Shown: positions 1-6,413 of the stretch, piece by piece
Layout: each line of letters opens with the position of its first letter
Numbering within the stretch: position 1 is the first letter of the stretch
Assembly: GCA_015075445.1 (NCBI GenBank)
Contig: JABTUJ010000037.1
Span: 42,517 to 106,516 of the forward strand
Reading direction: 5' to 3'
Source: Verrucomicrobiales bacterium
GTDB taxonomy: Bacteria; Verrucomicrobiota; Verrucomicrobiia; Limisphaerales; J093
Length of the DNA: 64,000 nt
Translations under genes and position numbers: made by a program
The notes under the pieces: generated by a model
What the model saw: the letters and a program-made list of their open reading frames with translations, nothing else
Database searches by the model: none
Told to the model about the DNA's origin: nothing

Positions 1-172
1 CGAGGTAGCGGGCGATGGCGGTAAAGGAGCGGAACTTCGCCGCGGGCAGGGGCTTGAGCACCACCTCGTCGCCATGCTTTTCGATCAGGACCTCGGTGCC
101 GTCGAAGCGGAAAGCCCTCGGCAAGCGGACAGCCTGGCTGCCTCCGTGCTGGAAGATCTTGGCGGTCGTCAT
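1..172 (-). CDS. VapB/AbrB-type antitoxin, 3' end outside window
   Basis: Reading the minus strand from the ATG at 172 gives about 57 residues starting MTTAKIFQHGGSQAVRLP and continuing RFDGTEVLIEKHGDEVVLKP, without a stop before the window edge. This is the swapped-hairpin AbrB/SpoVT fold of VapB/MazE antitoxins: the GxSQAVRLP core and the V.I.K.GDEVVLKP strand are visible. Such proteins dimerise, bind DNA through this N-terminal domain, and neutralise a toxin (usually a VapC PIN RNase) with their C-terminus. Both the C-terminus and any toxin gene would lie left of position 1, so the toxin is inferred only. No Shine-Dalgarno is visible; the start codon sits inside a palindrome, which fits autoregulation. 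Confidence 0.8.
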   Translation of the reverse strand, partial: MTTAKIFQHGGSQAVRLPRAFRFDGTEVLIEKHGDEVVLKPLPAAKFRSFTAIARYL

Positions 173-191
173 AGCTACAGGGTGTAGCTAT
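171..191. promoter_or_regulatory. Palindromic operator at the antitoxin start
   Basis: A perfect inverted repeat with 9-bp arms (ATAGCTACA / TGTAGCTAT) and a GGG spacer overlaps the first bases of the vapB-like gene. AbrB-fold antitoxins bind such palindromes to repress their own operon, so this is the likely autoregulatory site. The palindrome is directly visible; protein binding is inferred. Confidence 0.6.
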
Positions 192-203
192 GTCCGCTCA
201 GCG

Positions 204-452
204 TCAAGCGGCGAGAACTTCGTTGAGTTCACCGAACAGCTTGGGGAGTTGTTCGCCAAGGATCTGATGCGCCCGGCCCAGTCCGCCGCGCCGTCGCCCC
301 GGAGGCGTTCCTGCAGGACGCTCGCGGCCTGACTGCCATCCGGCTTGAGGGTCACGCCACTGTCGGGATCCTGCATCTCGCGGAGATGGGGAGGCTCGAT
401 GTCGCCCCTGGAATAGCGCGGACGGTTCCCGCTCGGGCGTTGAGCAGGGACG
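204..452 (-). pseudogene. Remnant of an AAA/RecF-type ATPase
   Basis: The minus strand encodes RYSRGDIEPPHLREMQDP followed by DSGVTLKPDGSQAASVLQE. This resembles the segment of SMC/RecF-like AAA ATPases (AAA_21 type) in which an LxPDGSNxASVL motif is conserved. After WAGRI the frame is lost; another frame then reads HQILGEQLPKLFGELNEVLAA and stops at 204. No start, Walker A or Walker B remains, so I read it as a decayed fragment with at least one frameshift. It lies beside the antitoxin gene, a typical site for accessory debris. The assignment rests on one motif and is tentative. Confidence 0.35.
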
Positions 453-504
453 CCGGTGCCAAGCGCCGGTTTGACGAGCGCCCGACCTCGCCTACGTTGC
501 GACC

Positions 505-888
505 GTGCTCGCCGGGTTGAAGTCGCTGTCCGTCCTGCTGCTGGTCCTCTCCTTGGGCCTGCACTGGGCCGCGCTGCAGACCGTTGCCTGGGCCGGCATG
601 ATCGTGGCCTACGCGAAGGAGGGCACGGTGCGGGAGGCGATCAGCAAGACGTTCGACGGTGAGCATCCTTGTCCCCTCTGCAAGGCCATTGAGCAGGGTC
701 GCGAGCACGAGAAGCAACAGGACCAGAAGACGCTGAAACCCTCGGGGAAGCTCGATCCGGGCATCCTCTGCCAGGCCCTGCACCTCGATTTCCGCGCGCG
801 CTTCGAGCCGCCGAGCCCAGCAGGGGCTCACTCCCCCGCCCGCTCAGACTCCCCGCCAAAGCCGCGCCCGCGATCGTCCCTCGTCTGA
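505..888 (+). CDS. Small membrane-anchored protein, function unknown
   Basis: A 127-residue product from a GTG start (a TTG at 517 is an alternative). Residues 4-30 form a hydrophobic segment (LKSLSVLLLVLSLGLHWAALQ), either a signal anchor or signal peptide. A DGEHPCPLCKAIEQG motif near residue 50 carries a CPLC pair that could bind metal or form a disulfide. The rest is charged, then a Pro/Ser/Arg-rich low-complexity tail. It precedes a group of exported and copper-related genes on the same strand, so a periplasmic metal role is possible but unproven. I do not recognise a named family. Confidence 0.55.
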   Translation: MLAGLKSLSVLLLVLSLGLHWAALQTVAWAGMIVAYAKEGTVREAISKTFDGEHPCPLCKAIEQGREHEKQQDQKTLKPSGKLDPGILCQALHLDFRARFEPPSPAGAHSPARSDSPPKPRPRSSLV

Positions 889-1068
889 GCCGCGGCCCCC
901 GCCGCGCTCGGGCCCGCTCTCCCTCCGCTTCCGCCCTGTCCCAGCCTTCGGCGGCGAACGCGCCTTGCTTGGTCGCGTCCGGGCTGGATTCCCCGGTCGG
1001 GAACCCGCCGGAAGTTGAGTATGTAGATTCCTTTGAACCTCGGAAAACCGTTACGCAGAAAGCCCGCA

Positions 1069-1887
1069 ATGAAATCCAAATTGTTCCTTCCCTTGCTGGG
1101 TGGGTGCCTGTCAGCACTCGCCCCGGCGGCCGTCGTGGCCGCCACCCTGACCAGCGTGCCGATGCAGGGCGGCATGGTCATGCCCATGGTCGCCTATCAC
1201 GCTGAGCCTGGGCGTCTGCAAGTGATGATGCCGGCCGAAGTCCCGGAGCTCACGCCTTTGCGCGTGAGCCATTCGGGCGATCAGTTCGATCCGGCTGACC
1301 CGTGGTATGACGATCTCGATCCGTCCCGACGCGGCCTCTCCTTCAGCCGGCGGTATGGCTTCGTGATGGACACGATGAGCGACCCTTTGCCCCCCAACAC
1401 AGCCATCTGGCTGGCCAAGCTTTCCGGTCCCGCGGAGCTGGGGTTCTTCCGTTACTCCGGTTCCGACCCGAAAGCGTGGGAGCCGATCTTCGGCACGGCG
1501 GGTTCGCCGGCCGCTCTGATGTGGAACGGCATGATGTTCCATCCCGGGGTGGTGGCGCCCGCCGGCACCGACGGCTACACCGCCACGTTCGAGGCGTATC
1601 TTGTGGACACCACGACCGGAGAGCCCATCCCGGACTCCGGGTCCGGGCCGCTGGAGTTCAGATTCACCAACGTGCCAGACGGCCGCCCGAAACTGGAGAT
1701 CGAGACCAAGGTGGTCATTTCGTGGCCACCCCAGACGGCGGACTTTGTGCTGGAACAAGCGGAGACCGCTGAGGCGGCCCAGTGGACACTGGTGGCTGAA
1801 ACCCCGGTGACCATTGAGCAGCGGCCCAGCGTGTTGGTGGCGCCGTCGGCCGCGGCGAAGTTCTATCGTCTGCGGTTGGTGCCGTGA
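1069..1887 (+). CDS. Exported protein, function unknown, in metal operon
   Basis: A 272-residue product. I chose the ATG at 1069 because it immediately precedes a signal peptide (MKSKLFLPLLGGCLSALAPA, cleavage after AAVVAA); an upstream in-frame ATG at 1033 would add 12 polar residues. The mature N-terminal part is rich in Met and His (MQGGMVMPMVAYHAEPG, VMMPAEVPELTPL). The last 60 residues (VVISWPPQTADFVLEQA ... KFYRLRLV) resemble the beta-sandwich tail common on secreted Verrucomicrobial proteins. It overlaps the next gene by 4 nt (GTGA), so the two are co-transcribed with HMA and SCO genes. A metal-related surface role is inferred from context only. Confidence 0.6.
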   Translation: MKSKLFLPLLGGCLSALAPAAVVAATLTSVPMQGGMVMPMVAYHAEPGRLQVMMPAEVPELTPLRVSHSGDQFDPADPWYDDLDPSRRGLSFSRRYGFVMDTMSDPLPPNTAIWLAKLSGPAELGFFRYSGSDPKAWEPIFGTAGSPAALMWNGMMFHPGVVAPAGTDGYTATFEAYLVDTTTGEPIPDSGSGPLEFRFTNVPDGRPKLEIETKVVISWPPQTADFVLEQAETAEAAQWTLVAETPVTIEQRPSVLVAPSAAAKFYRLRLVP

Positions 1888-2582
1888 AACGGTTCGTGAA
1901 GTCCTCGCCCGCGCCTGCCGGTTGGCGAAGGCCGGCAGGCCGCGGGTTCACGCTGGTGGAGTTGCTGGTGGTCATCGCGGTCATCGCGTTGCTGGCCGGG
2001 CTACTCCTGCCCGCGCTCGCGGGTGCGAAGGCCCGGGCCCAGGGCGTCCTCTGTGCGGGGCAGATGCGGCAATTGGGGCTGGCGGTGCGGCTGTACGCGG
2101 ACGACCACGGTGACGAGTTTCCGCGCAGTCAGCATTCGGCGTTCGCGCACGGGCAGCTTACGTGGGGCCGCGCGCTGGCGTCGCAGCTTGGCGCCGACAC
2201 CAGCTCCTGGACCAACCTGCTGCGCACGCTCTACCACTGCCCTGCGGACCGCCGGAAGCAAGGATGGAGTTATGGCCTGAACGTGTACTTCGAGCTGGGT
2301 CCGGAGGACGACTACGCAGGCAAACCGCAGACCTGGCGGCGCGTGAGCAGCGTTCCTCGTCCCTCCCAGACCGTGCTCTTCGCCGAGAACGCCTCGGAGG
2401 CCGACCACATCATGCCCAACTTCTGGACCGCGGCGCGGGATGCCGTGGACGTGGCCTCGCGGCGCCATGGTCGGGCATCGAACTACGCGTTCGTGGATGG
2501 TCACGTGGAGGGAAGAACGTTCGGGACCATCTATGATCCAGCCCGCCAGATTGATCACTGGAATCCCAGCCTCGCGCAGTAA
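1884..2582 (+). CDS. Prepilin-like protein with type IV N-methylation site
   Basis: A 232-residue product with GTG start in a GTGA overlap with the previous gene. Residues about 21-50 hold the class III signal GFTLVELLVVIAVIALLAG, the prepilin-peptidase/N-methylation motif followed by the pseudopilin helix. After it come MRQLGLAVRLYADDHGDEFP and a C-terminal FVDGHVEGRTFG, the pattern of DUF1559/H-X9-DG-type proteins that are greatly expanded in Planctomycetota and Verrucomicrobiota. The exact role of these proteins is unknown; they may build pseudopili or be surface proteins. Here it sits inside a copper-handling operon, an unusual partnership repeated at 50.4 kb. Confidence 0.8.
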   Translation: MKRFVKSSPAPAGWRRPAGRGFTLVELLVVIAVIALLAGLLLPALAGAKARAQGVLCAGQMRQLGLAVRLYADDHGDEFPRSQHSAFAHGQLTWGRALASQLGADTSSWTNLLRTLYHCPADRRKQGWSYGLNVYFELGPEDDYAGKPQTWRRVSSVPRPSQTVLFAENASEADHIMPNFWTAARDAVDVASRRHGRASNYAFVDGHVEGRTFGTIYDPARQIDHWNPSLAQ

Positions 2583-2598
2583 TCGCAAGTTAAACCCC

Positions 2599-2916
2599 GT
2601 GTACACAACCCGTCTTCTCGCAATCCTGGCAGCGACCTGCCTCGTCGCCGCGATTGGTCTTCGCTCTGGCGACCAACTGCCCGAGCCCCGCCCCGCCAAT
2701 GCCACCAATCGGTTCAGCATCACCGGCATGCACTGCCACGGTTGCGCGCAGGGTCTCACCTCGGAGCTCAAGCGCGCGCCGGGCGTGGTTTGGGCCCGTG
2801 TCGCATTCACCAACCGACTCGCCGTGGTCGCGTTCGACACCAACCGCACCACTTCGACCAGGCTGTTCAAGGTCATCGAAGAGGCCGGCTTCAAGGCCCG
2901 CAAGCTGAAGCCATGA
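2599..2916 (+). CDS. Membrane-anchored heavy-metal-associated (HMA) domain protein
   Basis: A 105-residue product. GTG at 2599 is chosen because the protein then begins with a hydrophobic export segment (LLAILAATCLVAAIGL). Residues about 38-105 are an HMA fold: FSITGMHCHGCAQGLTSEL has the metal loop as MHCHGC, matching MxCxxC, and the domain ends with FKVIEEAGFKARKL, the usual last helix and strand. CopZ-like and MerP-like proteins of this fold carry Cu(I), Zn or Hg. Its N-terminal anchor suggests it acts outside the cytoplasm, passing metal to the SCO-like proteins encoded by the next two genes, which it overlaps (ATGA at 2913). Confidence 0.8.
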   Translation: MYTTRLLAILAATCLVAAIGLRSGDQLPEPRPANATNRFSITGMHCHGCAQGLTSELKRAPGVVWARVAFTNRLAVVAFDTNRTTSTRLFKVIEEAGFKARKLKP

Positions 2917-3584
2917 GCTCGCCCGGCCCCGCACCCCCCGGTGCCTCGGAGCACGCCGTCGCGGCACCCCGCGCTGACCGGATGATCACGATTCTGAGCG
3001 TCAGCCTGGCGTTGGTGGGACTGCTCGGCGGGCTTTGGGCCGCCCGTTGGCACCAGCCGCCGCGGTCGCAGGAGCCGCGCCGTCACTTGATCGACTTCAC
3101 GCTCACGGACCGCACCGGACGGATCGTGACGCGCGCGGACCTGACCAACCAGTTCCTGATCGTCAACTGCGTGTTCACGAGCTGTTCCTTGAGTTGTCGC
3201 GCGGTGAATGACCGAATGGCGGAGATTCAGCGTCTGGTGGCGGACCAGTCGGACGTCCGCCTGGTCTCGCTCACCGTGGATCCGCGGACCGATACACCAC
3301 CGGTGCTGGCCCGGTTCGCCGACAGCTATGGCGCGGACCCGAACCGGTGGCTGTTCTTGACCGGCGAGAAGAGCGGGCTGTATCGCCTGCTCCAGACCAG
3401 CTTTGTCACTCCCGCCAGAGAGTTGATCGGCGTCGTCCCCGGTGGCTTCGCGGACACCGACCGTCTCTTTCTGGTGGATCCGCGCGGCGAGGTCCGCGGC
3501 ACTTTCGACGGCTTGAAGCCGACCACGCCACCGGTGGTGCTGGCGGCGCTGGCCAGACTGCGAGACACGCCCCCCAAACCATGA
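2913..3584 (+). CDS. SCO1/SenC-like thioredoxin-fold protein
   Basis: A 223-residue product: a membrane anchor at residues 24-45, then a thioredoxin-like domain. The redox/metal pair is in VFTSCSLSC (Cys91 and Cys95, CxxxC). The remainder follows SCO1/SenC: LVSLTVDPRTDTP and the RWLFLTG segment. SCO proteins deliver copper to the CuA site of cytochrome oxidase or reduce it. The histidine ligand normally found in a DHS motif before the last strand is replaced (GFADTDRLFLVDPRG), so three-ligand Cu(II) binding looks unlikely and this copy may act as a thiol-disulfide reductase. ATG at 2913 overlaps the HMA gene stop; its own stop overlaps the next start. Confidence 0.85.
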   Translation: MSSPGPAPPGASEHAVAAPRADRMITILSVSLALVGLLGGLWAARWHQPPRSQEPRRHLIDFTLTDRTGRIVTRADLTNQFLIVNCVFTSCSLSCRAVNDRMAEIQRLVADQSDVRLVSLTVDPRTDTPPVLARFADSYGADPNRWLFLTGEKSGLYRLLQTSFVTPARELIGVVPGGFADTDRLFLVDPRGEVRGTFDGLKPTTPPVVLAALARLRDTPPKP

Positions 3585-4465
3585 ACGTGAAGCCTCGACA
3601 CCTGTTGGTTGCCTTCTTGGCCCTCCTCTGCGGTTGTGACTCCCCGCCTCCCCCTCAGCCAGGCCGTCCGGGTGAACGCGCCTTTGACACGCGCGGCGTC
3701 GTGCGGGACATCGCGCCCAACCGTCAGACCGCGGTGATCCGGCACGAGGAGATTCCTGGCTATATGCCGCGCATGGTCATGGAACTGATCGTGCGCAACA
3801 CGAACGACCTGGTCGGGATCCGTGTCGGTGACGAAATCACCTTCCGACTCCACGCCACCGACGACACGCATTGGATCGACACCATCCGCCGCGTTGGCCA
3901 GGCGCAGGCTGACCCCGAGAAATCCGAGCCGCTCTCCCCGGTCGGGTTGGGGGCCGAACTCCACCCCGGCGACGAAATGCCGGATGCAACGTTCCTGAGT
4001 GAATCGGGAGTTCCGGTGCGTCTATCGGACTTCCGGGGCCAAGCTCTGGCCTTCACGTTCTTCTTCACGCGGTGCCCGTTGCCGGACTACTGCCCGCGGA
4101 TGAACCGACACTTCAGCGAGGCCCGGGAGCTGCTCCGTCAGCGCCCCAATGCACCCACGAATTGGCAGTTCCTTTGCGTCTCCTTCGACAGCGAGTTCGA
4201 CAAGCCGGCGGTCCTCGCCGGGTATGCGAAGCTCTTCCGTGGCAACGACACGAACCGGTGGCTCTTCGCCGTTGCGGCGCCCCAAGTGGTGGCAGAACTG
4301 GCCCCGCGGCTCGACCTGCTTGTGGCCCGCGAAGCCGGCAGTTTTTCCCACAACCTGCGTACGGTGGTGCTCGATCCCCAGGGTCGCATCTCGACCCAGT
4401 TCGACGGCAATGGATGGACGCCACAGCAGCTCGCCGAGGCCCTGAGCGAGGCAGCCCGGCAATGA
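3581..4465 (+). CDS. CusF-SCO fusion lipoprotein
   Basis: A 294-residue product starting in an ATGA overlap. Residues 1-19 are a lipoprotein signal ending LLCGC (Cys19 lipidated). Residues about 37-105 match the CusF/copper-binding beta-barrel (CusF_Ec type): TRGVVRDIAPNRQTAVIRHE, then IPGYMPRMVMEL with His55, Met62, Met65 and Met67, then RVGDEITFRL. Residues about 120-294 are a SCO1/SenC domain with Cys165 and Cys171 (CPLPDYCP) and the expected histidine (His257, SFSHNLRTVVLD). A periplasmic Cu(I) chaperone is thus fused to a copper-insertion domain. This variant keeps all ligands, unlike its neighbour, so it is the better candidate for cytochrome oxidase CuA assembly. Confidence 0.88.
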   Translation: MNVKPRHLLVAFLALLCGCDSPPPPQPGRPGERAFDTRGVVRDIAPNRQTAVIRHEEIPGYMPRMVMELIVRNTNDLVGIRVGDEITFRLHATDDTHWIDTIRRVGQAQADPEKSEPLSPVGLGAELHPGDEMPDATFLSESGVPVRLSDFRGQALAFTFFFTRCPLPDYCPRMNRHFSEARELLRQRPNAPTNWQFLCVSFDSEFDKPAVLAGYAKLFRGNDTNRWLFAVAAPQVVAELAPRLDLLVAREAGSFSHNLRTVVLDPQGRISTQFDGNGWTPQQLAEALSEAARQ

Positions 4466-4540
4466 GGAGAACAGAAGACCCGGATCGGTAACGCCCGGCA
4501 GCCCGGCCGGCGCTAGCCTGGAATCCTCCTACGCGCCGCA

Positions 4541-4604
4541 GGCACCGACGTGAGGAAACGTTGTGGGCCAGGGGCAACACCCTCCGCCTCCTCACGTCGG
4601 CGCC
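4541..4604. repeat. Inverted repeat with 16-bp arms
   Basis: GGCACCGACGTGAGGA at 4541-4556 is matched on the other strand by 4589-4604 (TCCTCACGTCGGCGCC) with one mismatch; the 32-nt spacer contains a smaller GTTG/CAAC pairing. There is no T-run, so it is not a clear terminator. The core CGACGTGAGGA recurs at 63185-63195, suggesting a dispersed element. The remainder of 4466-4913 holds no gene I can support. Confidence 0.55.
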
Positions 4605-4913
4605 TACCGTCTCTGGCGCTCTCATGCGGATTACGAAATATCCGCGCCGGGTGCACTTGCCAATCCTCTCCGACGACCCTGGCGATCGCCAGGGACATAC
4701 ACGAGCGACGGTGCAAACTGCGATTCCCTCCGAACGTGCGCTTCTCGTCGGCCCTGTGTCCGGAGCCGTCCGATGCGGTGCGCGGGACTGACCAGCTGCC
4801 GGCCGTTGCGCCCGACGAAGCAGGCCCGCGTCCTGGGTATCGACACGCTGGGTGCGGTGTGGGCCGGCGGATCGGACCCGTCACCTCCCGAGCCGCTGGA
4901 CCCGGCGACTCGC

Positions 4914-5046
4914 TTCGCCCTTCGCCCTTCGAACTTCGAACTTCCCCCATCGCCCCTCGAACTTCGCCCTTCGCCCTTCGCCCTTCGCCCTTCGCCCCTC
5001 GCCCTTCGCCCTTCGCCCCTCGCCCTTCGCCCTTCGAACTTCCCCT
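4914..5046. repeat. Heptamer tandem array A
   Basis: About 19 consecutive 7-bp units, mostly TTCGCCC with variants TTCGAAC and CTCGCCC, fill the space just upstream of the oxidoreductase at 5085. The unit length is kept although bases 1, 5 and 6 vary. The same unit family forms arrays at 13040 and, on the opposite strand, at 14526. Confidence 0.85.
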
Positions 5047-5084
5047 TGGCCTCCGGCCGCTTGGTTCGCTACGCTGCGTCCCTC

Positions 5085-6413
5085 ATGAAAGCCACCCCTC
5101 GCCGTCGGTTCCTGCGCGACACTGCCGTCATGACCAGCGCCTTGAGCCTCTCCGCCCCGGCCGTCCTCCGAGCTGCCGGCTCGGAACCCAAGGTGATCCT
5201 GGGGCTCATCGGGCCCGGGGGCATGGGCATGAGTCACCTGCGGACCTTCGCGGCTTCTCCCGACATCGAATGGGCGTACGTGTGCGATCCGTTCGAACCG
5301 CACCGGGCGCGCGCGGTCGCCGAAGTCGAGAAGCTCACCCGCACGCCGCCGAAGGCCGTGGCCGATTTGCGTCGGGTGCTCGAGGATCCGCGAGTGGACG
5401 CGGTCGTCATCGCGACGCCGGACCACTGGCACGTGCCTGCGGCGTTGCTGGCGCTTGAGGCGGGGAAGCACGTGTACGTCGAGAAACCGTGTTCGCACAA
5501 CGTGGCGGAGGGACGGTGGTTGGTGGAGGCGGCGCGGCGCGCCAAACGCGTAGTCCAGGTGGGCACCCAGAGTCGGAGCACGGATCACGTGCGGCAGGCC
5601 ATGCAGCGGCTCCGCGACGGTGCGATCGGGGAAGTGCTGGTGGCCAAGGCCTGGAACAGCCAGCTCCGCCGGAACATCGGGAAAGTGGCCCCCTCCGATC
5701 CGCCGCCGGAACTGGACTACGATCTCTGGGTGGGCCCCGCGCCCCTGGTCCCGTATCAAGCCAACGTTCAGCCGTCGTCGTGGCGCTGGTTCACCGCCTT
5801 CGGTTGCGGCGATGCCGGCAACGACGGGGTGCACGAGCTGGATCTCGCGCGTTGGGGGTTGGGCGCCGACGTTCATCCCCACACGATCACGGGGATCGGG
5901 GGCAAGTACTTCTTCGAGGACGACCAGCAGTTTCCGGACACGCAGTACGTCGCGTTCGAGTACGACCTGGGTGGGCGTCCTCGGCAACTCGTCTACGAAC
6001 AGCGCCTCTGGTCACCCTACGTGCAGGAAGGGCACGAGAACGGCAACGCCTTCTACGGTACGCAGGGCGTCTTGATCCTCGGCAAACAAAGCGGCTGGCA
6101 GCTCTTCGGCCCGCGCAACCAGTTGATCGCCGAACAGCGCGGCTCGCCGAGCCTCCCGGCGCATCACCGGAACTTCCTCGACGCGATCCGGCATGGCCAA
6201 CCGCCGCACGCCGACGCCGAGACGGGTCATCTCTCCGCGGCCCTGGCCCACTTCGCGAACCTCGCCTCACGGATCGAAGGCCCCCTGCGGTTTGATCCCG
6301 CGCGGGAACAGTTCATCGGCAACGACGCCGCCAACGCGGCCCTGCGCCGCACCTACCGAGCCGGTCATTGGGCGGTGCCCAACGCAGCGCTGTCGCCGGC
6401 GGGCGCGAGTTGA
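5085..6413 (+). CDS. Tat-exported Gfo/Idh/MocA family oxidoreductase
   Basis: A 442-residue product. The ATG at 5085 is chosen because it opens with a Tat-type leader (TPRRRFLRDTAVMTSALSLS); the longer upstream frame runs through the heptamer array. Residues about 36-150 are the Rossmann fold: VILGLIGPGGMGMSH, then VVIATPDHWHVP and the family signature EKPCSHNV (EKP at 133-135). The C-terminal alpha/beta domain follows (WRWFTAFGCGDAGNDGVHELD). Such enzymes oxidise or reduce sugars and related polyols with NAD(P) and are strongly expanded in this phylum; the substrate cannot be read here. Its 3' end overlaps the convergent cytochrome gene by 49 nt. Confidence 0.88.
   Translation: MKATPRRRFLRDTAVMTSALSLSAPAVLRAAGSEPKVILGLIGPGGMGMSHLRTFAASPDIEWAYVCDPFEPHRARAVAEVEKLTRTPPKAVADLRRVLEDPRVDAVVIATPDHWHVPAALLALEAGKHVYVEKPCSHNVAEGRWLVEAARRAKRVVQVGTQSRSTDHVRQAMQRLRDGAIGEVLVAKAWNSQLRRNIGKVAPSDPPPELDYDLWVGPAPLVPYQANVQPSSWRWFTAFGCGDAGNDGVHELDLARWGLGADVHPHTITGIGGKYFFEDDQQFPDTQYVAFEYDLGGRPRQLVYEQRLWSPYVQEGHENGNAFYGTQGVLILGKQSGWQLFGPRNQLIAEQRGSPSLPAHHRNFLDAIRHGQPPHADAETGHLSAALAHFANLASRIEGPLRFDPAREQFIGNDAANAALRRTYRAGHWAVPNAALSPAGAS

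Noticed and set aside
1033..1068. Upstream start for the exported protein at 1069
   Set aside because: It would put 12 polar residues before the signal peptide; the ATG at 1069 starts it cleanly.
4563..5084. Coding extension of the oxidoreductase through heptamer array A
   Set aside because: The open frame exists only because 7-bp repeats of this composition lack stops; the Tat signal starts at 5085.
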